DNA from: Ramlibacter ginsenosidimutans
Lineage (GTDB): Bacteria > Pseudomonadota > Gammaproteobacteria > Burkholderiales > Burkholderiaceae_C
DNA length: 64,000 nt
Assembly: GCF_016654015.1 (NCBI RefSeq)
Contig: NZ_JAEPWM010000002.1
Coordinates: 248,001 to 312,000, forward strand
Reading direction: 5' to 3'
In this document: positions 57,381-64,000 of the stretch, one piece after another
How positions within the stretch are numbered: position 1 is the stretch's first letter
Layout of the letters: the number at the start of each line of letters is the position of its first letter
Notes under the pieces: model-generated
What the model was told of the DNA's origin: nothing
The model's input: the letters and a program-made list of their open reading frames with translations, nothing else
The model's database searches: none
Program-made: the position numbers and the translations under genes

Positions 57381-59476
57381 TGGACCTCGAACTGCCGCCT
57401 GCGCTGGCCGCGCAGCCCGATCCTGCGCTGTGGCTCGCCTTCGAGACGCCGGGACGCGTGACGGTGCGCACCGGCAAGGTGGAACTGGGCCAGGGCATCC
57501 TCACCGCGCTGACGCAGTTGATCGCCGACGGATTGGGCGTGGCGCCCGCGCAGGTGGACATGCGCTCGGCTTCCACGCACCGCTGGCCGAACGAGGGCTT
57601 CACCGTTGGCAGCCTGTCGCTGGAGCAGTCGGGCCCCGTGATGTGCACGCTGGGCGCCGTGGTGCGCTGGCGCCTGATGGAGGCGGCCGCGCTGGAGTTC
57701 GCCCTGCCGATCGACGAACTCACGGTGCGCGAGGGCTTCGTGTGCCACCGCGAGCAGAGCCTGGGCTGGAACTACTGGCGGCACGGGCGCCAGCTGTTGC
57801 TGAAGCCCGTGACTGCAGCCGACCGCATGGCGCCCGCGCAGCCGGGCGGCAGCGTGGGCACGCCGCTGCCGCGCGTGGACCTGCGCGCCAAGCTCGCGGG
57901 CGGCGCCTTCATCCAGGACCTCGCCTTGCCGGGCCTGCAGCACGCGGTGGCGCTGCGCCTGCCCGTGCGCGGCGCCCGCATCGCGAACTTCGATGCACAG
58001 CGCTTCACGCAGCGCGCACCGCAGGCCCGCTGCATCCGCATCGGCGATTTCCTCGCCTGCGTCGCGGCGAGCGAAAGCGCGGCCCGTGCCGCCGCTCAGG
58101 TGCTGCGCTCGTGCGTGCAGTGGGACAGCCCCGCGCTGCCGGAGGTCGGTGACGACGCTGCCGGCTGGCTGCAGCGCCAGCCGGCCGAAGAGTCGGTGAT
58201 CGAACCGGCGCCGGCGGACGCGGGCGAAGCGGTGGAACTCACCTGGACTCGGCCCTTCATCGCGCACGCGTCCATCGGCCTGAGCTGCGCGCTGGCCTGG
58301 CAGCAGGGCGAGGTGCTGCAGGTGTGGTCGCACAGCCAGGGCATCTTCCCGCTGCGCGATGCGATCGCGCAGGTGTTGCAGCGGGCGCCGGAGACCATCC
58401 ACGTGCAGCACGTCGCGGGCGCGGGCTGCTACGGCCACAACGGCGCGGACGATGCGGCGCTCGATGCCGCCCTGGTCGCGGTCGCCCTGCCTGGCACGCC
58501 GGTGCGCGTGCAGTGGTCGCGCGAGGAGGAGCTGCGTGAGGGCCCGCTCGGGGCGCCCATGGCCGTGCGCATCCGCGCGGCGCTCGACGCGCAGGGCCGC
58601 ATCGCCTCCTGGAGCACGCACGTGCGCAGCACCAGCCACAACATGCGGCCCGGCGTCGGCGGCACGCCCAACCTGCTTGCGGCCGCCGCGATCGATCCCG
58701 CGCTGGAACGCCAGCGCGACCTCGAAGTGCCGGAGGCGCGCGGCGGCGGCGCCACCCGCAATGCGCGACCGATCTACGCCGTGGGCGAGCGCGGTCTCTC
58801 GCTCGCACTCGCCACCACGCACGTGCGCACCTCCGCCTTGCGTGCGCTCGGCGCGTTCGCGAACGTGCTCGCCATCGAAGGCATGATGGATGAACTGGCG
58901 CAACGCGCGGGCAGCGACCCGGCCGCGTTCCGCCTGCGCCACCTGCAGGATCCGCGCGCCATCGCCGTCCTGGAGCATGTACTGGCCATCTGCGGCTGGA
59001 CGGGTCCCGGGTCCGCGGGCGATCCCCTCACGCGCGGCATCGGGCTGGCGCGCTACAAGGAGCGCGGCGCCTATTGCGCCGTGGTCGCCGAGGTGGCGCT
59101 GGAGGAAACGGTGCGCGTGCGCCGCTTCTGGTGCGCGGTCGACGCCGGGCTGGTCGTCAACCCCGACGGCGCCCGCAACCAGGTCGAGGGCGGCCTGCTG
59201 CAGGCGCTGAGCTGGACGACGCTGGAGGCGGTGCGCTTCGAGGGCGCGCGGCCGGTCGCGACCGGCTGGGAGACCTATCCGATCCTGCGCTTCGCGGACG
59301 TGCCCGGGATCACGACGGAGTTCGTTGGCGCGCGCGAGCATCCCACGGTGGGCGCCGGCGAGACGGCGCAAGGCCCGGCCGCCGCCGCGATCGCGAACGC
59401 GGTGTCGGTCGCGATCGGGCAGCGCGCGTGCGACCTGCCGCTGGATCGCGCGCGGCTGCTGCAGCTGCTCGCGTGA
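57380..59476 (+). CDS. molybdopterin subunit, isoquinoline/nicotinate dehydrogenase type
   Basis: 698 residues with the domain order of IorB-like enzymes: the molybdopterin domain comes first (VTVRTGKVELGQGILTALTQLI, NEGFTVGSLSLEQSG), and the hammerhead domain follows (VDLRAKLAGGAFIQDLALPGL). The active-site glutamate is in VGAGETAQGP (Glu661). ATG shares one base with the previous stop. Catalyses hydroxylation of an N-heteroaromatic ring beside nitrogen in related enzymes. No cytochrome c domain is attached, so the electron acceptor must be another protein. Confidence 0.9.
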   Translation: MDLELPPALAAQPDPALWLAFETPGRVTVRTGKVELGQGILTALTQLIADGLGVAPAQVDMRSASTHRWPNEGFTVGSLSLEQSGPVMCTLGAVVRWRLMEAAALEFALPIDELTVREGFVCHREQSLGWNYWRHGRQLLLKPVTAADRMAPAQPGGSVGTPLPRVDLRAKLAGGAFIQDLALPGLQHAVALRLPVRGARIANFDAQRFTQRAPQARCIRIGDFLACVAASESAARAAAQVLRSCVQWDSPALPEVGDDAAGWLQRQPAEESVIEPAPADAGEAVELTWTRPFIAHASIGLSCALAWQQGEVLQVWSHSQGIFPLRDAIAQVLQRAPETIHVQHVAGAGCYGHNGADDAALDAALVAVALPGTPVRVQWSREEELREGPLGAPMAVRIRAALDAQGRIASWSTHVRSTSHNMRPGVGGTPNLLAAAAIDPALERQRDLEVPEARGGGATRNARPIYAVGERGLSLALATTHVRTSALRALGAFANVLAIEGMMDELAQRAGSDPAAFRLRHLQDPRAIAVLEHVLAICGWTGPGSAGDPLTRGIGLARYKERGAYCAVVAEVALEETVRVRRFWCAVDAGLVVNPDGARNQVEGGLLQALSWTTLEAVRFEGARPVATGWETYPILRFADVPGITTEFVGAREHPTVGAGETAQGPAAAAIANAVSVAIGQRACDLPLDRARLLQLLA

Positions 59477-59500
59477 AGAAGCGGCCCGCGGGCCGCAACC

Positions 59501-60601
59501 TCAAGTCCGGATGTTCAGCAGCTTCGCCGCATTGAGCCCCAGGATCGCATCCTTCTGCGCGTCGGTGAGCGGCGCATTCAGCACGTGGTCCACCGGGTGC
59601 TCTTCCCAGGGAATCGGGTGGTCGGTGCCGATCATGACCTGGCTCGCGCCCGCTTCGGCGACGAGGTGGTGCAGGCCTTCTCCGGTGAACACCAGCGAGT
59701 CCACGTAGATCTGCTTCAGGTACTCGGACGGGTGCTTGCGCAGCGCGATCTCCGGATTGCAGTTGCTGGGCGACACGTAGCAGCTGCGGTCGGAGCGCGG
59801 CGCATACGAGCCGAAGTAACCGCCGCCGTGCGCCGCCAGCACCTTGAGGCCGGGAAACTTGTCCAGCGTGCCTTCGAAGATCAGCTTGTTCAGCGCAATT
59901 GTCGTGTCCAGCGGATTGCCGATCACGTTCGACAGCCAGCCGTTGCCCGCGAGGCGCTTGCCCAGTTCCGGCGTGCTCTGCGGATGGATGAAGAGGACGG
60001 CCCCGAGTTCCTCCGCCTTCGCCCAGATCGGGTGGAACTTCGCGCTGGAGAAGTCCTCGCCGTTGAAGCTGCCCCCGATCGCCGCGCCCTTGAGGCCTTG
60101 CTTGCGTACCGCTTCCTCGAGCTGCTGCACGGCGATCTGCGGGTCCTGCAGCGTGAGCGAGGCGAAGGCCGCGAAGTGGTCGGGGTGGGAGGCGGTCAGC
60201 TCCGCCAGCTTCTCGTTGTGAATCTTGCAGATCGCCCGCGCCGTGTCCACGTCCTTGCGGTACCAGAAGGGATTGATGCTGAGCACCTGCAGGTCGATGC
60301 CTTGCGCCTGCATGGCCTGGATGCGCTTCTCGACGACGATGAAGTGTTCCGGGATGCCCTTCACCGGCGGCAACACGCCCTTCGCGTCGGCACCCATCAG
60401 GTCGATCGCGTCCTGGAAGAAGCAGTGCGTGTGCACGTCGATGGTCTTGACCTTGCTGCGGCCGCGCCGCACCGCCGGCGCTTGCGGTGCCACGGTCTGC
60501 GCGCGCGCCTGGCGCCCGTGCAGCAGCCCGCAGCTGCAGAACATGAGGCCAGCCAGCGTGCTGCCGCTGCCGGCGAGGAAGGACCTGCGGTTCGTCGTCA
60601 T
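59501..60601 (-). CDS. Tat-exported amidohydrolase-2/ACMSD-like protein
   Basis: 366 residues. A twin-arginine signal (NRRSFLAGSGSTLAGLMFCS) precedes a TIM-barrel metal hydrolase: DVHTHCFF, FIHPQ, LAAHGGGYFGSYAPR and GTDHPIPWEE hold the metal ligands. The family includes aminocarboxymuconate-semialdehyde decarboxylase and other decarboxylases/hydrolases of aromatic-derived acids. A signal peptide on this family is uncommon and implies periplasmic action. Convergent with the hydroxylase gene. Confidence 0.85.
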   Translation of the reverse strand: MTTNRRSFLAGSGSTLAGLMFCSCGLLHGRQARAQTVAPQAPAVRRGRSKVKTIDVHTHCFFQDAIDLMGADAKGVLPPVKGIPEHFIVVEKRIQAMQAQGIDLQVLSINPFWYRKDVDTARAICKIHNEKLAELTASHPDHFAAFASLTLQDPQIAVQQLEEAVRKQGLKGAAIGGSFNGEDFSSAKFHPIWAKAEELGAVLFIHPQSTPELGKRLAGNGWLSNVIGNPLDTTIALNKLIFEGTLDKFPGLKVLAAHGGGYFGSYAPRSDRSCYVSPSNCNPEIALRKHPSEYLKQIYVDSLVFTGEGLHHLVAEAGASQVMIGTDHPIPWEEHPVDHVLNAPLTDAQKDAILGLNAAKLLNIRT

Positions 60602-60625
60602 CGTTGTCTCCTTGTTCGACTAGTC

Positions 60626-61423
60626 TCAGAGCCGATCGGCGAACTGCAGCCAGGCGTCGGCGAACGCCTGCGGCACTTCCACGGCCGCCTGGTGCGCGGC
60701 CGGCAGCACCACCAGCTGCGCGCCCGGGATCGCGTCCGCGATCTGCCGGCCCAGCTCCGGCGGCGTGCCCTTGTCCTCCGAGCCGACGATCACCAGGGTT
60801 GGCACGCGGATGGACTTCAGCTGTTCCAGCTGGGACAGGTCGCGCACGGCGGCGGCGCATCCCACGAAGCCCTCGATGCTGGTGCCTTCGATGATGGAGC
60901 GGATGCGCGCCACCTCTTTCTGCCGCTGCTGCAGGAAGCCCGGCGTGAACCAGCGTTGCAAGGTGGGTTCGATCAGGGGCGCGATGCCCGACTGGCGTGC
61001 GAGGGCGATGCGCTCGTCCCAGGCCTTGGCCGCGCCTTGCACCGCGGCGGTGTTGGCGATCGTGAGCGAGAGCAGGCGGTCGCGGTGGCGGATGCCGACC
61101 TGCTGCGCCAGCATGCCGCCCAGCGAGGTGCCGACCAGGTGCGCCTTGCGCACGCCCAGCGCGTCCAGCAGCGCCGGTACGTCGTCGGCGAGTTGCTCCA
61201 GTGTGTACGGCGCCGGCGGCGCGCTGCTGCCGCCATGGCCGCGCAAGTCGTAGCGGATGACGCGGTAGCGCGGCGCCAGGCGTTGCGCCACGCCGTCCCA
61301 GACGCGGTGATCCGCCTGGATGCCATGCGCGAGCACGACGGGGGGCGCGTCCTCGGGCCCTTCGACCAGGACCGCGACGTCCTGCGTTCCTATGCGAAGC
61401 TTGCGAATTCCGTCCGTTTTCAT
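60626..61423 (-). CDS. alpha/beta hydrolase (PcaD-like)
   Basis: 265 residues. Oxyanion strand VVLAHGIQADHRVWDGVAQRL, nucleophile elbow VGTSLGGMLAQQ (GTSLG), acid VIVGSEDKGTP and the His in VVLPAAHQAAVEVP. The closest well-known relatives are 3-oxoadipate enol-lactone hydrolases. Probably hydrolyses a lactone or ester made by the ring-cleaving steps of the island. Overlaps the luciferase-like gene by four bases. Confidence 0.88.
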   Translation of the reverse strand: MKTDGIRKLRIGTQDVAVLVEGPEDAPPVVLAHGIQADHRVWDGVAQRLAPRYRVIRYDLRGHGGSSAPPAPYTLEQLADDVPALLDALGVRKAHLVGTSLGGMLAQQVGIRHRDRLLSLTIANTAAVQGAAKAWDERIALARQSGIAPLIEPTLQRWFTPGFLQQRQKEVARIRSIIEGTSIEGFVGCAAAVRDLSQLEQLKSIRVPTLVIVGSEDKGTPPELGRQIADAIPGAQLVVLPAAHQAAVEVPQAFADAWLQFADRL

Positions 61424-62517
61424 TGCTTCTCCTTCGCGATCGCCGCGTTCACGCGCGGCATGACTTCCGTGGCCATCAGCTCCATCGAGCGCTTGCCCAG
61501 CGCCGGGTCCTTCCAGTCGTGGCAGGCATAGAGCAGCGTGCCGAAGTCGCCGATCTCCTCGCGGAATGCCAGCAATTGCTCGACGACGCTGTCGACGGTG
61601 CCCGCGATCACCAGCTTGTCGGTGACGTACTCGGGCGTGATCTCCGAATCGGGCTGCGACTGGTCCAGCTTGAACAGGTTGGCGCGGCCGCCGCCGACCA
61701 GCTTGCGGGTGAGCTGCTTGAAGTAGAAGTGGTAAGGGCCTTCGGCCGTCTTGCCGTAGCGCTGCGCCGTCTTCTCGTCGTCCGCCACGAAGATCGACTT
61801 GGCCACGCGCCACTCGGAGGGATCTGCCTTGGCGTCGACGGCTGCGCGCCCTTCCACGTACTTGGGCCAGTGGCTCTTCACCCACGGCGGCATCAGGAAG
61901 TTGGCGGAGATCGGCTGCCAGCCGCGCTTGGCCATCTCGGTGACGCCCGCGGAGAACGGCGCCACCGCCGTGCCCACGACGCGCGGATGCGGGCGCTGGT
62001 AAGGCTTGAGGATCAGGCCTTGGCCGATCTCGGGGATCGCGGTCTGCCTGGTCGACACCTTGAAGAACTCGCCCTGCAGGTCCATCGGCCCCTCGCTCTC
62101 CCAGATCTTCAGCACCATGTTGATGCTCTCGACGAACATCGCATTGCGGTTCTTCTGGTAGTTGCCGAACACCTCGGCATCCGACATCAGACCGCCCGGG
62201 CTGATGCCCATGATGAAGCGGCCCTTGAGGATGTGGTCCAGCATCGCAACCTGTGCGGCGATCGCGGCGGGATGGCTGTTCGGCATGTTGATGGTGCCGC
62301 TGCCCAGCACGATGTTCTTGGTCTCGTGCGCGAGGCTCGCCAGGAACATCAGGCAGGAGGTCACGTTCTCCGCCAGGTCCGTCACGTGCTCGCCGACGAA
62401 GCCTTCGCAGTACCCGAGGCGGTCCGCGAGCAGGAAGGCCTCGCGGTCTTCCGCCAGCGTTTCGGTGGCATTGCGGCCCGGCGGGTGCAGGGGCATCATG
62501 AACATGCCGAGTTTCAT
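61420..62517 (-). CDS. luciferase-like (LLM) flavin-dependent monooxygenase
   Basis: 365 residues of the bacterial-luciferase TIM-barrel family: MKLGMFMMPLHPPGR, GEHVTDLAENVTSCLMFLASLA and GRFIMGISPGGLMSDAEVFG. Uses reduced flavin supplied by a separate reductase to oxygenate its substrate. A flavin reductase gene lies 14 bases upstream on the same strand, so the two are a classic two-component monooxygenase. Substrate unknown; pyridine or alkyl ring oxygenation is possible. Confidence 0.88.
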   Translation of the reverse strand: MKLGMFMMPLHPPGRNATETLAEDREAFLLADRLGYCEGFVGEHVTDLAENVTSCLMFLASLAHETKNIVLGSGTINMPNSHPAAIAAQVAMLDHILKGRFIMGISPGGLMSDAEVFGNYQKNRNAMFVESINMVLKIWESEGPMDLQGEFFKVSTRQTAIPEIGQGLILKPYQRPHPRVVGTAVAPFSAGVTEMAKRGWQPISANFLMPPWVKSHWPKYVEGRAAVDAKADPSEWRVAKSIFVADDEKTAQRYGKTAEGPYHFYFKQLTRKLVGGGRANLFKLDQSQPDSEITPEYVTDKLVIAGTVDSVVEQLLAFREEIGDFGTLLYACHDWKDPALGKRSMELMATEVMPRVNAAIAKEKQ

Positions 62518-62531
62518 TGGGACTCCTTGCT

Positions 62532-63617
62532 TCAGTTCTTCGAGGGCGCGGGACTGCCGCGCAGTCTCTGGGTGAGTTCTTCGGCGCAGCGGCGCATGCC
62601 GCTCACCACCTTGCCGGTCTCGCTGGTGTCCAGCCGGTCGGACGCGCCGATCGCCGTGAGCGCCAGCACCATCGCACCGTCGGGGTCGAACACCGGCACG
62701 CTGAGCGCGCTGATGCTGCCGCCATAGAGATCGCTGAAATCGTCGATGCCGACCAGGCGCACGAAGCCGAGGCGGCGGATCTCCTCCAGGCGCTGCGCGA
62801 GGCCTTCGGTGCGCGGGACGTGGTTGGCCTGCTTCTGCTCGTTCGCTTCCGCGGTGATGAAGGGCTCCGTCAGTTCCGGCGGCAGCCATGCGGCGAAGGC
62901 GAGGCCGGTGGCCGACGTGGTCACGGGCAGGACGAGGCCGGTGCGCAGGTTGTCGCTCACGGGCTGCTTCGACTCCTCCCAGCGCACGATCGTGGCGCCG
63001 TGGTTGCCCCACACGCCCAGGCCCAGCGTTTCGTCGAGTTCGTCGGACAGGTCCACCAGCGCGCGCGTCGCCACGCGCACGGCGCCCAGTCGCGCGATGT
63101 TGGGGCCGCTGTCGGTGAGCAGCGTGCCGAGGTCGTGCGCCTGCGCCACGAGGTAGCGCCCGCCGCCGAACACCAGCGGCTGCCGCGCGCTGCGCTCGAT
63201 GCGCTCCACCTGGCCCAGGAAGACCATGTGGTCGCCGCCGCGGAAGGAGTCCATGCGCTTGCATTCCAGCCACGCCGCGCTGCCGCGGATCAGCGGCACG
63301 CCGCCGAGGCCGGGATCGGTTGCACAGCCCGCGAACTTGTCGTCCCCGCCACGCGCAAAGCGGTTGGAGACCGCCACCTGGTCGTCGGCGAGGATGTTGA
63401 CGACGAAGCGCTCGGCGTCGCGGAACACGGGGTGGCTGGGCGCGCTGAGCGATTGGCTCCACAGGATCAGCGGCGGATCCAGCGACACCGAACTGAACGA
63501 GTTGACCGTGAGGCCGTGGCGCTGGCCCTTGGCATCCACCGTCGTGATCACCGTGACGCCCGTGACGAAGGAGCCCAGGACCTGGCGCAGCTCACGGGAG
63601 TCGAAGGGCATGGCCAT
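62532..63617 (-). CDS. flavin reductase fused to IclR effector-binding domain
   Basis: 361 residues. Residues 1-155 form an FMN-binding split-barrel flavin reductase (MPFDSRELRQVLGSFVTGVT, TVNSFSSVSLDPPLILW). Residues about 172-350 match the IclR effector domain (VLPVTTSATGLAFAAWLP, SISALSVPVFDPDGAMVLAL) but there is no helix-turn-helix, so it should not bind DNA by itself. A similar layout, reductase plus a regulator-like ligand domain, is known in the p-hydroxyphenylacetate hydroxylase reductase, where substrate binding speeds up flavin reduction. It likely feeds reduced flavin to the luciferase-like monooxygenase. Confidence 0.85.
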   Translation of the reverse strand: MAMPFDSRELRQVLGSFVTGVTVITTVDAKGQRHGLTVNSFSSVSLDPPLILWSQSLSAPSHPVFRDAERFVVNILADDQVAVSNRFARGGDDKFAGCATDPGLGGVPLIRGSAAWLECKRMDSFRGGDHMVFLGQVERIERSARQPLVFGGGRYLVAQAHDLGTLLTDSGPNIARLGAVRVATRALVDLSDELDETLGLGVWGNHGATIVRWEESKQPVSDNLRTGLVLPVTTSATGLAFAAWLPPELTEPFITAEANEQKQANHVPRTEGLAQRLEEIRRLGFVRLVGIDDFSDLYGGSISALSVPVFDPDGAMVLALTAIGASDRLDTSETGKVVSGMRRCAEELTQRLRGSPAPSKN

Positions 63618-63622
63618 GGCTT

Positions 63623-64000
63623 TCAGCCTTCCACCTTCTCGATGGCGCCGCTCTTCGCGGAGCGGAAGATCGCTTCGAGCGCGCTGACGTTGGCGATCAT
63701 CTGCTCGCGCGGCACCGGGTAGGGCGCGCGGCCTTCGGCGGCGTCGGCGAACGCTTCGAGGTTGAACAACACGGCCGGCGCGGGCGCGATGTCGACAGCG
63801 GTCGCTTCGCCTCCGCGCAGGTGCGTCGTCAGCGTCCAGCCTTGCGGCGCTTCCGGGTGGGTCTTGTCGCGCACCTCGGCCCAGCCTTGCGAGCCGTACA
63901 CGGCGAAGCGGCCGGCGAAAGGCGTCGCGAGGATCGCACTGATCAGCGCATGGCCACCCTTCCTGAAGGTCACCAGCGCGGCCAGCGTGTCTCCGTTGGT
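63623..64000 (-). CDS. Gfo/Idh/MocA-family oxidoreductase, C-terminal part
   Basis: The frame continues past the right edge, so the N-terminal Rossmann domain is missing; at least 125 residues are seen. It holds the C-terminal domain (VTFRKGGHALISAILATPFAG, YGSQGWAEVRD, and the end PREQMIANVSALEAIFRSAKSGAIEKVEG) typical of these dehydrogenases. Lies five bases before the flavin reductase start and so probably opens or shares that operon. Substrate unknown. Confidence 0.8.
   Translation of the reverse strand, partial: TNGDTLAALVTFRKGGHALISAILATPFAGRFAVYGSQGWAEVRDKTHPEAPQGWTLTTHLRGGEATAVDIAPAPAVLFNLEAFADAAEGRAPYPVPREQMIANVSALEAIFRSAKSGAIEKVEG

Overview
The window reads as a chromosomal piece of a high-G+C betaproteobacterium, most likely order Burkholderiales and probably family Comamonadaceae (Ramlibacter/Variovorax-like). 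This is inference from a Burkholderiales-style trimeric porin, the layout of the spc/alpha ribosomal operons, two Liv-type ABC cassettes, a TRAP system and several xanthine-dehydrogenase-family hydroxylases. Genes are tightly packed with many ATGA start/stop overlaps, and no stretch longer than about 240 bases lacks a gene.

Region 1 (1-7463) is housekeeping: the 3' end of oxyR, a DyP-type peroxidase and ubiA in one overlapping run; then proC and a phytase-like exported protein on the minus strand; then glpK-glpD. Region 2 (7485-16810) is the spc and alpha ribosomal operons: rplN-rplX-rplE-rpsN-rpsH-rplF-rplR-rpsE-rpmD-rplO-secY-infA-rpmJ-rpsM-rpsK-rpsD-rpoA-rplQ, closed by an initiator tRNA gene and a terminator. 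The S10 operon is not upstream; rplN has its own promoter directly after glpD.

Region 3 (16811-29995) lies between two identical, directly repeated initiator tRNA genes. It holds a LysR regulator divergent from an atypical SDR and a flavodoxin-fold quinone reductase, and then the most unusual cluster of the window. That cluster is a minus-strand run of a very large sensor protein (degenerate CHAT-like region, class III cyclase domain, AAA/STAND ATPase, helical repeats), a cytochrome P450 with an extra C-terminal domain, a DyP-family peroxidase and a membrane-anchored patatin-type lipase. P450, peroxidase and patatin overlap by ATGA. A lipid release, peroxide and P450 chemistry route resembling oxylipin metabolism is a reasonable but untested hypothesis. 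A divergent porin gene follows.

Region 4 (30186-39453) has a small lysine-rich exported protein and a YfcG-like glutathione transferase, then a quinate/shikimate catabolic cluster on the minus strand. That cluster has a TRAP transporter (binding protein plus fused DctQM), a Gfo/Idh/MocA oxidoreductase, type II 3-dehydroquinate dehydratase, a shikimate/quinate dehydrogenase, and the two halves of a QuiC-type 3-dehydroshikimate dehydratase as separate genes. A TetR regulator lies at its head.

Region 5 (39507-64000) is a catabolic island that looks aimed at a heteroaromatic, probably N-heterocyclic, compound. A TetR regulator with a clear palindromic operator faces a three-subunit molybdenum hydroxylase, a VOC protein, a pyridine-type FAD monooxygenase, a complete branched-chain-type ABC transporter, a CocE/S15 hydrolase (carrying an in-frame palindromic repeat), a second complete ABC transporter and a second two-subunit molybdenum hydroxylase. 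Facing these on the minus strand are a Tat-exported amidohydrolase, a PcaD-like alpha/beta hydrolase, a luciferase-like monooxygenase, a flavin reductase fused to an IclR effector domain, and a truncated Gfo/Idh gene. The exact substrate cannot be read from sequence alone.
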